The notes beneath the pieces are model-generated. The model worked only from the letters and a program-made list of their open reading frames with translations, ran no database searches and was not told where the DNA came from. A stretch of DNA of 64,000 nt from Rhabdornis inornatus (Eukaryota > Chordata > Aves > Passeriformes > Rhabdornithidae). Shown here one piece after another: positions 1-13,609 of this stretch; position 1 is the first letter of the stretch; every line of letters begins with the position of its first letter. The position numbers were made by a program, and so were the translations under genes. The stretch lies in contig VWZS01001918.1 of NCBI GenBank assembly GCA_013397075.1, forward strand, positions 1,018,214-1,082,213. The letters are read 5' to 3'.

Positions 1-3000
1 AAAGTTCCAAGAGAGTTAATTGTCTGCACTTCTGCTGATGAATAGTAGAGTGTGAAATAGTGTAGTTTACTAACTTACTGCCCCTTTAAAAACAAAGCAA
101 ATCAATGTTGCAAAGAGATATTTGAAATAAACCATGGAAACCTATTAGTTTAGCGTGCCACTGGGAAAAATAGCATAATTCTATTTTAACCATTTCATTA
201 AAAGCTTTTTGTCTAGCTAGTCTTTAAAAGTAATATTGATCTATACTCAGAACTAAGTTTTGTTGGATATTTTCTAAACAATAAGAAAGTGGGCCGATAT
301 AGACATTTCATTTTTAAAGTATTATATGGAAATAAGAAAGCATTATTAAATGCCCATTATTATTGTTCCCATTGAATCCAGTGTCATATTATTTGTGTTG
401 TTGGAATTCCAGCTGAAGGTGTAACACTGGGGGGACTGGACTTTCATTCAGGCTGTAGGTGACTGTCTTACTTTCCTTGTGTTGCACTGACCAGGGGACA
501 GGTAAAAAAATCAAAAGACATGGCCAACATTTGTGGTTCTGCTACTGGTTTGTTGGGTTACTCAGTTTCTCTTTCTTGGCCTTTTCCTTTGTGAAGGAAA
601 AGGGATAATAGCATTGAACTTTGCACTGCATCCTGACATCTGCAGATAAAGTATAGAGCTAGGATTGTGTCACATTTTGGTTGAGTTGTGATGACTGTTT
701 CATAGCAGCCCAAAGCTGTTCCAATAATGCATGATGCTAAAGCAAGAAAGCTCTTGGAATATTTTAACTATGGGAAAGTGAGAAGGAGCAAGGTAGAATG
801 GTGAGTGGAGATTTTCATGGCACCAGATGGTTATGTTTCAGGCAAGTCATGGCACTGTGCAAAATAAGGATGAGCCATATTTTTTTCTAGTTGAGATGCT
901 GCCTTATAACACAATTTGTTTTATTCTCTCCATCTTCATCCTTTCACATTTTTTAAATTTTTTTTTTAAATGACCCATGAGGGAAAGGAAGAAATAGAAG
1001 TATGAGAGGAGGAGAGAAAGGTGAAATCATGAAAGCAGGAAGGCTATATTATGAATTAAAGAGTGTGTGCAGAAAAGAATGATTAGTGGACAGAATGGAG
1101 GTGAATGAAAAATGGCACTTGATGGGACAGGTACGGAAATGGAGAAGGCAGCCAAGTAGGGGGTACTTGTCAGTGCAGCAGCATCAATATAATGCTGATT
1201 GCCCACACAAGTCAAGGAAAGGATAGCACCAAATCAATAATGTCTGACAACCAACTGTCAGGCAAAAGAGAAAATCTTTGGAATCTCCTGGTAATAAAGT
1301 AGGAGGTGAACACTTCTGTGAGATTAAGGTTCTAGAAGTGCGATGGTTTTTGTGCACTTTCGTTAAGTGTTTTTAAACTAGTGAATAGGTAGACTTCCTG
1401 CACAACAGGTAACACATTTATCAGTATTCTCTATTTTCACTGGTGTAGCTCTTAACATTTGTTAAAAGTCACTGAGTTTAAAAACTGTGTCAATGCTTCC
1501 AAATTCATAAGTTTTCCTTCTTTGGTAATGAAAGTATGCACAGTCAGTTCACACGTGCAGTTTATGATAATTCTGTGACTAAGATGAATGCCAGAAAAGA
1601 TAAATGCATCTGACTAACAGGTCTCTGGTCAGAACCCAACTCTGTGGAGTTTGCAAAGCATCTAGCTAAGTAATTTCACATACCAAACATGAGCCAGTAA
1701 TACACTAGGACATACTGCTTGTTGTGACATTCTTTGCACGGCAGTTTTGAGAAATTATTAATTTTTAAGGAGAAAGAGATAGAAAAAAACTGCATGTGTG
1801 CCCAACGACACGTGCCTGTTTGTGCCTAATTCATTGGAAAAATTGCTCAAGAACTGTTCAGCCATGTTCAAATATGCTGCCAAGGTCAATGGGGCCTTTC
1901 CAAAAGTGCTGGTTATGTAAAAGTGCTTGGAGGCAGCTTCAACTTAAGCATTTTTGGATATTTACTTATTTTGTTTGGAAAGCAGATAATCTGACTGTTT
2001 TGGCAGTCCCATCTCTGAGAATTACCGATGGTATACCTTGGAAGGCTCAGATGGGGAGTTTGCTTTGACCACGTGTCTAGAACCCAAGACTGTATTACAA
2101 AGCTGTATACCACAGATCACCTGAGGGTGCCAAAAGTGTATTCAAACACCACAGATTTTCAAGTTAAATTCCATTTTTATGATAGTGGTAATTCAGAGAC
2201 AGAAAAGAGGCATGTAAGTGCGTTAGTTTCTTGTCCTATCAGCGTTATCTTGCATAATCCCAGAAGGCATCTAGAAAATGTGGAAGAGTTGATCCCAAAT
2301 CTGAAGCGGTCAATATGCATTTGCAATAAGATATTTTGAAAGCAAAGAAAGAGAACAATATCATGTAGTAGCTGCTGCTGTTCTGGGAGCCTCTGGAAAC
2401 AGTAGCTAGGTAAGAAAATCTGCCTGGTTAAATACAGATTTTGTGTGTACACATGTGAAGCTAGCTGAGTTGGATTAGAAGGTTGTAGTGAGTGGGAAAG
2501 TTGCTGAATGAAACCTGGCCACATCCAGCTTAATTGTCTGCTCTTCCAACAGTTGTTTCTGCAATGTGGTTTGGGTATGGCTTCTACCTGTTGCAGACAA
2601 AGAGAGGCTCCTTCAGCAGAGCCAAAAGGTTAGAATTGAAAGAAATCCAGCATTTGGTTAAACTTTGAAGTTTAACATAGCTCAAGAAGAGAGAACAGCA
2701 TGATCCCGCTCTCATGAGAGTGAGTGTGAACAGAAGCAGACATAAAAATACTTTGTTTCCCATATTTCTCTTAATCATCAAGTTTGGAATAGGTAAGTCT
2801 CATACATAAGCAAGGCTGTTTTAGGTGTGGTTTGGTTTCCAACCTGGTGGTTAAAGATCACCTCCAGCAAGATTTGCTGCCCTGGCCTTTGGGACTTGCA
2901 ATGTCAATGCTTGGCTTAGCAGGAGTTTCCTTTGCCCACCACTTCTGGCTCCTTGAGACTTGGACCCAGAAAGGCTGATGAGCAGCCCCACCTCCGTCCT

Positions 3001-6000
3001 TGGATGTTCTTGGAACTGGTTGATATTCCTTTGGCAGGAATATCCCTGAGGCAAAGCAGGGTGATGATACAAGTTCACCTCGTTTACTGGAATGTCACTT
3101 GTACCATCCAGTGCTTTTTGCATTGTAATTATTTCCTGGGGGTAATTGCATGCTTTTTTAGACTTTCTTTTGCGCTCCCATGCTCAGCTGAAAAACTGCC
3201 AGAGGGCATTGCTGAACTGTTCCCAAGGAGAACAGTAATGTCTACTAGTCACTCTGACATTATTGTTATTTATAAATTCCAAACAAAAGAAAATAAAGGG
3301 CTAGATATTGCTAACCAAAAACGATGTGTTTGGGGCATGAAGCTGGTCTTACTGTTAACAATTCGTTTCCTGTTCATGTTATATCTAGACTGGTCATCTG
3401 CCCTGGTGTGAAAATGTGGGCTACTTGCTGACAATGGATGCGTTAGGTGTGTATTAATGTGGTAAAAAATGTTGAGCATTGCTAGACACTCTCCTTTACA
3501 TGTGTCAGCTGGAAAAGTTAACCAAAAGGAGAACTACATACTCAATGCTCCCAAATCCTATTTGGGATACATCTATTTTGTCCAGAACAGGACTGGGGTT
3601 CAAGGAAGGAATTTTGAATCACAATTCTTAGATGGTGCTGCTCTCTGGTGCTGAAGCTCAGTACCACCATTTCCTCCCAGCTGTCTCTAGCTGTAAAATA
3701 AACATTTTGGGAAACTCTTAGTTATTGACTCTTTTCATTATCTATCAGGATTAATGTATTATTAAAAAACCCCCAAAATTCAGTGTACCCAAATATTTCT
3801 CACCTAAAAAAAATTGTTTAAAGGCCTGACTAAAAGAAAAGAAAAATGCAATACAAATATAGAACACTGAAATCTAATCTACTTTGAAGGGGTAAAAGAC
3901 ATTGTGCAGTAATGCAAAGCATCTTACACACTTTTATGGTACATAATAGACCACAGCTAGCTGTGATATCTAAGTGTCAACTAAAAATATTAATTAGTAG
4001 TAACTTTTCTAAGTATTGTTTTTATGTAATAAATTGATGAATTGTTTTTAGTTTCAAGAGATTATTAGTTCCTTTATCTCCCTTCAATTAATATAAAATG
4101 ACTTAGTAGCTTACTGTTTAATAAAAAGTGTTACAACTTGCTTGGAGAACAATTCTTTTACTGTTCCTAAAAAAATTAAAAGTATTTAGAGTAATCTGCT
4201 TGCCTTGCTAAAAGACTCCAAATTTAAGGGTAATTGCTACAAGAGAGTTAAACACACAGAATCCTCCACAACACTGTAAAGCTTCATTGTTTTATGTGTC
4301 ATGAAACTCATAGTCGTAAGCAATGGAGACTTCATCTTAATTGTGTGTTAGTGGTACTGCCACACTTAGAAACCTCAATACAGCTATGCTGTATAGCTAT
4401 AGTCATTCAGTTTCTCTTTTGCTTCTTGCGGGAAGTTATTATAAACATTCCCCAGAGTTTCAAATTGTAACAGAATATTTTATGGGGAAGACCATCTTTT
4501 CCTTTGAAAGCACACTCTTTAACCACGTATGAGGAAACTCAGTTTTCAGTTCTGTTCTATTTGCAGTTTCATCATGTTCAAGTTTTATATAGGAAATTGC
4601 CCTAAGCTGTTACGTTAATTGTACCTTAAGAGTTTGTAAAATCACCTGTAATCTCTATAAACTGAGTTTACAGTGAGATCTGTTTATGACTTATCTGAAA
4701 ATTAGTTCAACAGGAAAGTTCCAAGCCAGTTAATTTCTGCTACTGTAATTGTATAGGAACAGAGAGGTGCTGGGCTGAAAAGAAAGAGCCATTAATTAGA
4801 AAATAATTTAGAAAGCAAGGGTAAAAAGAGGGAGAATTTAGAGTGTCATAGAGGGAAATAATAGGAGAGAATTTTTTTTCACTTGTGGGTGAGGCAGCCT
4901 CTCGTCATTTATGGAACTTCTGAAATATATATATAGACATGTGGAAGTCTATCCATAAGCCTTTAGTACCTGCTTGCAGCATAATGCTGGCCCAAGTGCT
5001 GCCACACTTGATTTAGAGGCTGCAGAGTCTGACAGAGATGGAGCAACCTATTCTGTGGGTAAGGAAAAGCACTGAATTGAATGGCACTCAAGAACATACC
5101 GATGCACTTTGTTTAACTGGGGCCTGGATTTTCCCCCTGACTTCAAAATGGCTGAGAACTATAACCTTTTCTTTGATTTATGATAGGCCAAAGCATGCAT
5201 TTCAGAGCTCTTGAGCAAAACGGAGGGTATTTTTTAGTTATATACTTTAATAAATAATGGACAAGGTAGCAGAATTAGAACTGTGTAAGACTGACTGAAA
5301 TCAGTGAAAGAGGAACTACAGGTAAACCCAGCCATCCATCTGATGTACTGCTGTTTTAGAACAGTTTGTTCACTGTATCCAAAATAGTACTATAATTTAA
5401 AGGCTTCCACATATGGAAGATGTTAGCAGTTTCCATTGCCTCGTTCCACTTGATAGACATACCCACTGAACCTATGCAGAGTCCGTTCCAAAGTAGGTGA
5501 TTTGTGAAAAGTTTTCATGCTTCTGGTTCTTATAAAAACTGCTATATAACCAGTGCATGACTTTCATTTTGTTTTTCTTCTATAGCATGAGCATTTTATT
5601 TTAGAGAAAATCTGATTACAGCATCGCTCTTCAGTCCTAACGTTAGTAGGTGGAGATCTCCTGATTAAAAGTCTATTTAGTCATTAGTACTATCTGCATG
5701 ACAAAATGAAAGCTTATTTCTAATACAGAGTATTTACATGATCTTTATCACTTGTAACTATTACTGAAAAATGATAAATTAGGCGTGCACTTTCAAAATA
5801 ACACCTGGAACAGACTACCTCTATAAACTTGTTTAACCTTCTTTTTTTTTAGTGACAGATTGGAATTTATTATTTTGAAAGTCTTGGAGCACCTGGTCTG
5901 TGATTTTATCAGAGTTATAAGAAATGCCTTGGAGGCGAGGGTGGGGGAATAGTTAGAGCAGGAACTGTGATTCTTTAAAAAGTGCCTTTTATCTCAAGAG

Positions 6001-6813
6001 CAAATTTAGTTGAAAACTCAAAGCACTCTGGACTGCAATTCATTTTGACAAATCAGTTCTTAAGGTGTTACTTATATTGCAGTTAAATAATACTAGCATC
6101 CCTGCTGACTGTCTAAGTTTAACCTCTCACCCTGCAAAATCTGATTAAGAGAGAAATGTAGATGGAGAAATACACCATTTTTTTGTTGCATTTCTATCCC
6201 CTGTGAAACAGTTATTGGCATAATGCTTCCTGCATCCAAAACACAATGATGTGAAGTCAACAATAAATTTAAAATTATATGGACAATTTAAAACAGTCTA
6301 GGAGTGACTTATCTGGAACCTGCTTTTTAGGCAAATATGTTGTATGAGATTTGCAATTTTTTAGTTATCTCAGAATCAAACTGCAACACTAGCAGATGCA
6401 ACGGAAGCATAATTTAACTCCTTCCTTCCTTCTTTGTCACCAGCACATAATGATGCAAGTATCAAAGAGACTTCTTTTTGCTGTCAAGCTTTAAAAATGC
6501 CTAAGAGCTGATTTTTCTCAGATGTGCTGCCCAAACCGTGGTTGGCCCCGATTCTGCATGGCACTGGTTACAGTGCTTTTGTCAGTGGAATGGTTGGTAT
6601 CATCTCAGGACTGGCTCCTGGGAAGCCTGCTTGCTTGTTAAATGTCTCTTGCTCTTTGACTGGCTCATTAGTTGGACTTTCACAAAGGTAAGTTTGAGTG
6701 ATCATTTCTATTTGAAACTTTTGTTGTTAAGAACTACCTGTCTTCAACTTTGGACTAAGGCTGTTATTAATGCAACTGGAGATACAGTATTTTTGTGCTA
6801 ACTTAGATAGATA
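1..6813. other. Unique AT-rich noncoding DNA, no gene seen
   Basis: I see no exon, RNA gene or recognisable transposon here. The longest open frame of the window lies inside (2932-3411, plus, 159 codons). Its translation matches no family I know, it has no signal peptide or repeated motif, and it is overlapped by open frames on the other strand, as expected of chance frames. Short A and T runs are scattered through the stretch. Confidence 0.6.
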
Positions 6814-6839
6814 TTAGGCTTGCTGCTTAGCAAGCCTAA
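6814..6839. repeat. Short perfect inverted repeat (11-bp arms, 4-nt loop)
   Basis: Left arm TTAGGCTTGCT (6814-6824), loop GCTT, right arm AGCAAGCCTAA (6829-6839). A third partial copy, TTAGGCTGG, follows within 15 bases. The stem is too short for a microRNA precursor. It could be a chance palindrome or a small transposon relic. Confidence 0.6.
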
Positions 6840-7952
6840 AATTAGGCTGGCATGAAAGTTCAAGAATGCAAATCAGCACTAAACGCAAGGTCAGCTTAAA
6901 AGGTTCAGATAACTCCATAAAGGAAAAAGAGGAAGAGTTGTATAATTTAAGAACACATTTCCGTGTCTGAAAAAAAAAAGAAAAAAAAGAAAAAAAAAAG
7001 GCAAGTGCACAATCTGGGCAGCAAAGGAAAGATGGATTTTTGCTCTAGCTCGGATCAACTAATTTTGTTTTCTTTCCCATCTGTCCTCCATGTGAGTCTG
7101 CCCACATGAAAAATCCCGCTTGGTGAAGCCCCACAGGGATGGCATCCATATCACAGCAAATGCTGGGACTATTCATCACTTTGGTGCCTGGGATAATTTT
7201 ACAATAACCTTGGCAGGCACACTTCTACGAAAGATGATTTTCAGCTGTAGGCCTGAAACCAGATTAGATCTTGTTCCTTAATCACCAGCATAGTCATATT
7301 CCCAACCCTCTTAAGTGAAGTTTCTTTGTGCTATGCATTTCTTCATTTCAGCATTACACTTTGAATGAATAAAGGGACTGTCTATAAACTCATCTGAGAC
7401 ATTCCAGTATTAATCTTGGACAAAAACAAAAGGGATAAAATTCATGTGATATAATTAGTCAAAATGTAATTGAGTTGTGAGCAGAGTTTGTAAAATATTT
7501 AAAGTTTCTGCCCTTCATTAAAGGGATAAAGGATGGAAAGTATGGGGTTGGGGTAATCCCAGACAGAATAGAGGAGTAACAATGAAGATTTCAAAAGAAA
7601 GTTCACATATGTCTGTATGACAGTGAGATTTATGATTATTCTGAGTTGTTCACTTCAAAGTATCTTTAAGAATGATTATTGGAAAATAGAACAAGGAAGA
7701 GCAAATTTCATATTGTGAACAAAGAAAAATTATCACTGAAAATTATCCGCAAAAACAGAGTGGAAAAATTAGCTGAAGTTGTTCAGATTTGCTCCTGGTT
7801 TAAGACTAGTGACATACAGAGATTTCTAGAAGAGGAAAGTAAAGGTAAAAGTTCTTCCTTTATGTAATTTATCTTTACCCAGATTTGCTATAACATATTA
7901 CAAGTAATGGCCCAGAGTCCATTGTTCCCTGAGGTTGATGAAAGCCTCTGAT

Positions 7953-7977
7953 CAGGCTCTAAAGGCTTTAGAGCCTG
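7953..7977. repeat. 25-bp near-perfect palindrome
   Basis: The arms CAGGCTCTAAAG (7953-7964) and CTTTAGAGCCTG (7966-7977) are exact reverse complements separated by one G. No target-site duplication or transposon ends are evident around it. Its function is unknown; it could be a dimer binding site or chance. Confidence 0.65.
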
Positions 7978-8777
7978 TCCATGTCAGTGCACTAGAAGCC
8001 CATTTCAGATTGGGTTTCTTTTTAAGTGACAGGCTTGAAAAAATTCTCTGCAGTTTTCAAGAGGCATTGAAACGTAAGTGTGAAAGATGTGCAAACTAGA
8101 AACATAGATATTTTCCAAAGTATTTTTTGAGTACCACTCTGCAAAGTTTTCACTATGAAATCTATAAGCATTAAAAACATGCTAAATGTCCACTCACGTT
8201 TTGAAGTATTGATGAAATCAGGGCCTATTCTTGCTGAATATAGGTTGATTTATATGAGTGAAGACAAGTGGTTCTCAGTAAGCAATCATCAAATTCAAAG
8301 TGAAACTCTAGAGTCTTGAACCCACATGACCTGAAGCAGAAACCAGTGTTCACACCAACCCTTGTAAGGCAAAATTGCTGAGTTTAGAAGAAGCATCAGC
8401 CATTCATCTGAATAGTCAGGGAAGAAAAATAGTTTCATAAATATCAACAAAACAAACTTGTTATTTTTAATTTATGAAATTTATTGCTGCACCATTTGGA
8501 ACCTTCTCATCCTTTGACATAATTATATATTATAAAATGTTTTGTGAGAAATAAATATATACTGATACCCATTTACATAGGCAACAGCAACAAAATTTTG
8601 AAGAGTGCATGTATGCTTGCATTTTCTTACAGGTGTATATAAAAATATGATGGAATTAAAATATTCCTTCTTATGGACATATGTGGTAACAGAATTATTA
8701 ACTTCCTTGCACGAATTCTGTGAGAAAATTACTTCAAAACTAACTATGAAACCACATCTCCAGGTACTGGAAACTTG

Positions 8778-8836
8778 GTATTGATCAGTGATCAGTCTGA
8801 TCTAGTGGAAGTAGACTGATCAAATAAAATCAATAC
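8778..8836. repeat. 59-nt imperfect hairpin
   Basis: The outer arms GTATTGAT (8778-8785) and ATCAATAC (8829-8836) pair. The inner arms TGATCAGTCT (8789-8798) and AGACTGATCA (8813-8822) also pair, with an asymmetric internal loop (3 and 6 nt) and a 14-nt terminal loop. This is roughly microRNA-precursor size, but the loop asymmetry is substantial and there is no evidence of expression. It could equally be a relic of a small inverted-repeat transposon. Confidence 0.4.
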
Positions 8837-9269
8837 TACCTTTCAGTTTTGCCCAGAGAGGTGTCTGTAGGTGTATCTGTACAGATGCATGTAGGGATCG
8901 TCATCCTGATAAAAGGTAGGATCAATTCTTGCTTCTCTAGGGCAGATGCGTTATACTGACGGATCTTCTCTTAAAAATCACTGTGTGCCTCTTTTCCCCT
9001 TCACTGTTCCTCAGATGCTCCCATTTATCCTGTTGTTACTTCCACTATTCCAGAAAGCCCTTACTCTCCTTGAAGCTGCATAAGTGGCAGCTTTATATTT
9101 TCATTCTTTCCACCAGTCCCTAATTTCCATTGATGCTTCGTTTCCCTTTGTCTGAGAAAAGGCACAATTCATTATATCTATATAGCAACCTATACTGAGG
9201 AACTCATTTTGGCTCACAGTTTTTTGTTTGCTTATTTTTCCTTTTTTTCCTGTGGGGTTTCTTTGGTTT

Positions 9270-9332
9270 GTTTTTTTTTATTTTTTTATTTTTTTTTTAT
9301 TTTTTTATTTTTTTATTTTTTTATTTTTTTTT
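9270..9332. repeat. (TTTTTTTA)n octamer low-complexity tract
   Basis: Runs of 7-10 T separated by single A, with an octamer period for most of the length. It is followed directly by TTGTTACAG, which makes a textbook-looking polypyrimidine tract plus AG, but no coding exon follows. On the minus strand it reads as a T-interrupted A tract, so it may be the expanded poly-A tail of an old retroposed sequence. Confidence 0.85.
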
Positions 9333-11210
9333 GTTACAGGAAGGCTCTAACACATGTCACTTCGCATAGCCAAAAGATAGTCCTGTGTGAAATCATTGCA
9401 GAAAAGTAAATAGATTAAAACCAGACTGACTGAGTTTAAAATAGACCAGCTAAAAGGAATTGTCACTGTGTGCAGTCATTTACAAGGGAATGCAGAGTTT
9501 TTTTTTACACTCTAGCCTTTGCAAGGGCTTGGAAGTATTACAGAACAACTTTTCTATGGATGTTTGTACATTGTACAGAAAGAGGTGGAGCTATACCTAT
9601 GAAGAGCTCATACAGGGAGCAGCCTAAACATTTTGGTTAAATGCATGTCAGATAAAACAAGTTACTTTCAGATGGGAGGACAGGACTGGCAGGATCCTCT
9701 TCGTGAGTAAACTGAGTCACATTTAGTATTACCTGCACTCCTTCAGACAATGATCTTACTCCAGGAGAAAGTTTTAAGTCTGACTGTGATTTATAAATTA
9801 GTTTCCAGTGTTTAAGCTGTTTCCAGTTGAGCTGCTACCATTCCTACTGGTTGGAGAGACAGGTGTAGGGAATTGTCTTTCTAGCCTGTGTGGACACTTG
9901 AGGAGATCCTGGAGTCACCACTTATAAATGTTGCTGCTGTTTCTGCACCTATTTTTTTGGAAACTAAAGCACTTTCTACATTGGCCTGAGACCCATGCTG
10001 TGCCTTGACACTTTCTTCAGACAAGGGCTCTGTAGACTCCTTTCCTAACAAGTCATCCATTCATCACTTCTGCCTTTCTAGCACCATCATACCAAAGTGT
10101 TATCAACTTGCCACTCTAGCCAGCCTGTGCAGTCCAAAACCAGAGAGTGGAATAAAATTCACAAAACTAACACATATCTTAATAAAATTTGAATGCTTAT
10201 GGCCAGGAACAAGGAGGGAGAAGGTGCTTCTCTCCACCTCTGGAAATACATCAGTGTTATGCACAAGGATGCTGACTGAATGAAAATGTTATTCAGTCTC
10301 CCAAGAGTACTGCTAATTTTCCCAAGATAGAAGAGTAAAAATTTTGGGAGAACTGCTTCTTCTGAAAAATGTGTTAAAAGATACCTAGGGCCCCTTCCCC
10401 TGGAACAAGATTTAGGAAAATGAAACATTTTGAATTTGAAGCTATAAAATCTGAAATAAGGTGCACATTTTTACCAGTGATGACAATTAATTATAGGAGT
10501 TGCTTATCAAAGGATGGGCTGTATTTTCCACCACCTGAAATCTTTCAGCAAATACTGGATATGTTAGTGATTATCTCTTGTTCAGCGAGAGGTTACAGGC
10601 ACGGTTATGCAGAAAATCAGATTAGAAACTCATAATGGACCCTTATGACCATAAAGGTACATGAAAGTCAGTGGCACAAATTTGCAACAGTCAGTGATTT
10701 GGTTCAAGGCTGAAACTTCTAAATGCAGATTTCTGTTTTACATTTTGAATGATGAAATGCTTAATGCGACAGGAGCTGAATTCTGGCTGCAGTTAGATTG
10801 ATGCAATTCCGGTGACTTCAGTGGAACCACAGGATTTGATACAAGGACTTTTTTGACAGAAGCATTATTGCCACTTAATCAAAAGCTTTTACCTTGAGAA
10901 GCTTGTTATCACCAGCATTTATTGTGGTGAGTGGGCATTTTCTTTTTATCTAGGGAGGAAATAAATGGAAATTAGCCTTTTAAAATTATAAGTGCATCTG
11001 ACTGGTTTTACTGTGCCAAACAGAAGATTCTGTTGTAAAAGGATATAAATGCATGTTTAAGTATTCAAAAATAAGTACCTGATTCCTAAAAATCAAGCCT
11101 AAATTTACTGGCCAAAAATCCTGGTAAGCTATGAGAAGTGCTTTGTTTGAGAAGGAGTTAGGATAACTCACTCTCATTCTTTCAAGTTGCTATCCAACAT
11201 ACCAAGCATA
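9333..11210. other. Noncoding DNA, no gene seen
   Basis: No repeat family or exon is recognised. The part around 10740-10960 is less AT-rich and less repetitive than its surroundings and could be conserved, but nothing in the sequence itself proves that. Small open frames on both strands (for example 10005-10283 and 10159-10428) overlap each other and look like chance. Confidence 0.5.
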
Positions 11211-11545
11211 ATCCCACTACTTTACAGGTGGAGCCACATTGCAGCTAGTGACACAGACAGATGACATATTTATTAGCTTGTCAAAGCTTCCTCTGTTTAT
11301 GGAAGACTCACCCAGCTAAACAAAACAGTCTGCTTCCCATTGGCTAATTGAGCTGGCCCCTGTTGAGAGCCTCAGCAAAGTGCTTGATGAGGCATAAAAT
11401 GATGATTAATTAATTTACTGCTCAGTTGATCATCAAACTGAGAGGTTTATGATTCTCACAGCGGTCAACACTCTCTCTTCAATGTGCAACAGCATGAGCA
11501 GCCTTCACTCTGGCCTGCTGCTGCCTTTGCTATGACCTGAGATAT
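11211..11545. promoter_or_regulatory. Candidate conserved regulatory element (motif-dense block)
   Basis: This block has balanced composition, no simple repeats and a dense set of transcription-factor-like words. They include an E-box CAGGTG (11226-11231), a TGACA word of TALE-homeodomain type near 11262, an inverted CCAAT (ATTGG, about 11339-11343) and GATTAATTAATTTA (11404-11417) of homeodomain type. An imperfect inverted repeat, CTCAGTTGAT/ATCAAACTGAG, lies at 11421-11442. Such clustering is typical of vertebrate conserved noncoding enhancers. Conservation is inferred and has not been measured. Confidence 0.35.
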
Positions 11546-13609
11546 GGTGGCTTAATTCAGGGGAAACGGGGAAAAATTAAGAGAAAAGTTTCAAAAGGGA
11601 TGTACACAGCAGCCTCTTTCAGAGAGGCTTGTGAGTGCCAGAATGTTTCTCACAAAGGGGCTTTTCATATCTCAGCATTAATAAAAGCTACTTTGCTGGA
11701 GTTGGTTCTGTGGTTGGCTGGTTGTTTTGGTTCAATGAATTAGATAAGAAATCCCCTAAAAATAAGTTTCTTCTCTGATTACATGAAATTCAGAATTAGA
11801 ATGAAGTTATATAGAGACTATAGGGCTCTACAAAGGACTTAACAATTGCACACAAGGTATAGGTGTGCAAGAAGAGATCAAAATGCCAGTAGAAAAACTG
11901 AGTGGGGCTCTCTCCTTTTTATTCCTAGAGAAGAATTTTAGTAATTTAAAACTCCTTAAAAAGGATTCTTAAGATTTGTAGGCTTAACATGAGCTATTCT
12001 GTGCATTGTGGACAGCATAATTAAAAACATTACTCAAAAAGCACATTTTTTCATTTGTATGCAGTTGCAGCTTGTGTGCACTGGCCAAGTGTTTTGCATA
12101 TATTTTTACGTGCAAACTTTTAAATATTTGCACTTAGGCTAATATTCTGACTAGCTTTTCCCTGAAATGTTGATGCAGTATCCAGTTTATTCCTAATGTG
12201 AAGACAATTACATTCTGCTTAGTTACAGTCATTTAATTCTAGAATAATGGCAGGCGAATCAATATACATATAAGAAATTAATTGAATCCTGTGGAGAGGC
12301 ATGTTTTATACCAGCCATTTGGTCTGATTTTACATATGATCTAGGTGGTAGGATATGTATATTGGCATGTATGTGCCAATGCAAACACATTTAGAAGTTT
12401 TTTTTTATCTCTGTTCTGTAACACTGTCCTAGAGTTGCCAGATGTACTGGAAGACTGCAGGAAATGTTTCCAAAATGTCTGAAGGTCTGAGTGTTTCCCT
12501 GATTGGGAAATAAATGGTTTATTAGTATAATGTGAAGAAGGGGTCAGTTTGCATGTTAAACTTTTCACCAAGTATGCATAACCCATCCTTTATCTAAGCC
12601 TGGGAAGAACCAAGACAGAAAATGAAGCTCTTTAATATAACCAGTCCTTTTATTTGTCTCAAAAGAACAATGAGAACAATAAGCAAGAGCCAAGAGGAAT
12701 TGAGTTAGCACAGTCACTACATCCTTTGTTTATGAAGTATGTTTCATTAACTCAGCCTTTAGGAAATTTCCTCTAGTTTAGATAAACTGCTGGAAGCAGC
12801 CTTTTTTTCTCAGAAAATACTGTACAGAAACATTAGTTTGCGCATTTACATAGAATATGCTCTAGTGTGGGGAAAAAAACTCGGAAAGAAACAGAGCTAC
12901 GAAGCCAATAAATTCTGACAGAGCAATTTGACGACAAGAAGAAACAGAAAGGAAAACAGTGAAAGATAGGATGAAATATTGTGTTCCAAGAACTTGCACC
13001 TTTGTCAAGGAATAGTAGAAGTCTCACTAAGCAATGTAAATCACAAGATTACAGGGACTTATTTAAGTAAAACATTTTAAAGCACAACTCATCATTTGGA
13101 AAAAGGCACATTTTAAAAGTGCATAGATGAGAAATTACTTTCAAAATATTTAGGAGCGAAAATGGAAAAGTATTTGATGTGAACATTTGTGATGATGTGA
13201 CAGAGCAGGCTTATGTTGACTCTTGGGTAAATAAATGGTATGTATATTGTGAGTCTTTAGAAGCTGAAGGCCTTTTGCCTCTGAAAATAGGACTACTGAT
13301 GTTACACAGATTATATAAGAAAGAGCTCTGACAACAAATTTCAAAATCATTATCCAGTCAAAGAGATAGTTCTACTGTTACCTGCTGCTTTAGGCTCATA
13401 CTTCTGGATTTGCAAAGCACTGCTGAAGAGGTCTCATAACCATGAGGTGGAACTTAGTAACTTGCCCAGACAAGAATGTAGGCAACAGAAAAGGTAGACA
13501 GCTCTGCCATGATCAGATATTTGTTGTTGGCTGGTTATGCGTCTTTTAGGCATCTTTTGTTCTACTTTATGTTGCTACTCTGAATAAGAGTAACTTCAGA
13601 ATGGAAGCT
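11546..13609. other. Noncoding DNA, no gene seen
   Basis: AT-rich unique sequence. No transposon termini, RNA gene or exon recognised. Confidence 0.55.

Larger units (their letters stand above)
6840..9269. other. Noncoding DNA, no gene seen
   Basis: Apart from an A-rich tract (about 6970-7002, A runs broken by single G) and two inverted repeats listed separately, nothing is recognisable. An open frame of 64 codons ends near a GTAAAA donor-like site at 7841, but there is no acceptor or protein similarity to support an exon. Confidence 0.55.

Noticed and set aside
2932..3411. Longest open frame in the window (159 codons, plus strand)
   Set aside because: No recognisable family or domain and overlapping open frames on the opposite strand; a length plausible by chance in 64 kb of vertebrate DNA.
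6970..7002. A-rich tract considered as the poly-A tail of a processed pseudogene
   Set aside because: The preceding sequence has no AATAAA at the right distance, no readable coding relic and no flanking target duplication that I could find.
7676..7867. Basic open frame ending near a GTAAAA donor-like site, considered as an exon
   Set aside because: A stop lies just upstream, no polypyrimidine-AG acceptor precedes it, and the translation resembles nothing I know.
9270..9345. Strong polypyrimidine tract plus TTACAG, considered as a 3' splice site
   Set aside because: The tract is an octamer repeat, and the sequence after it shows no recognisable exon.
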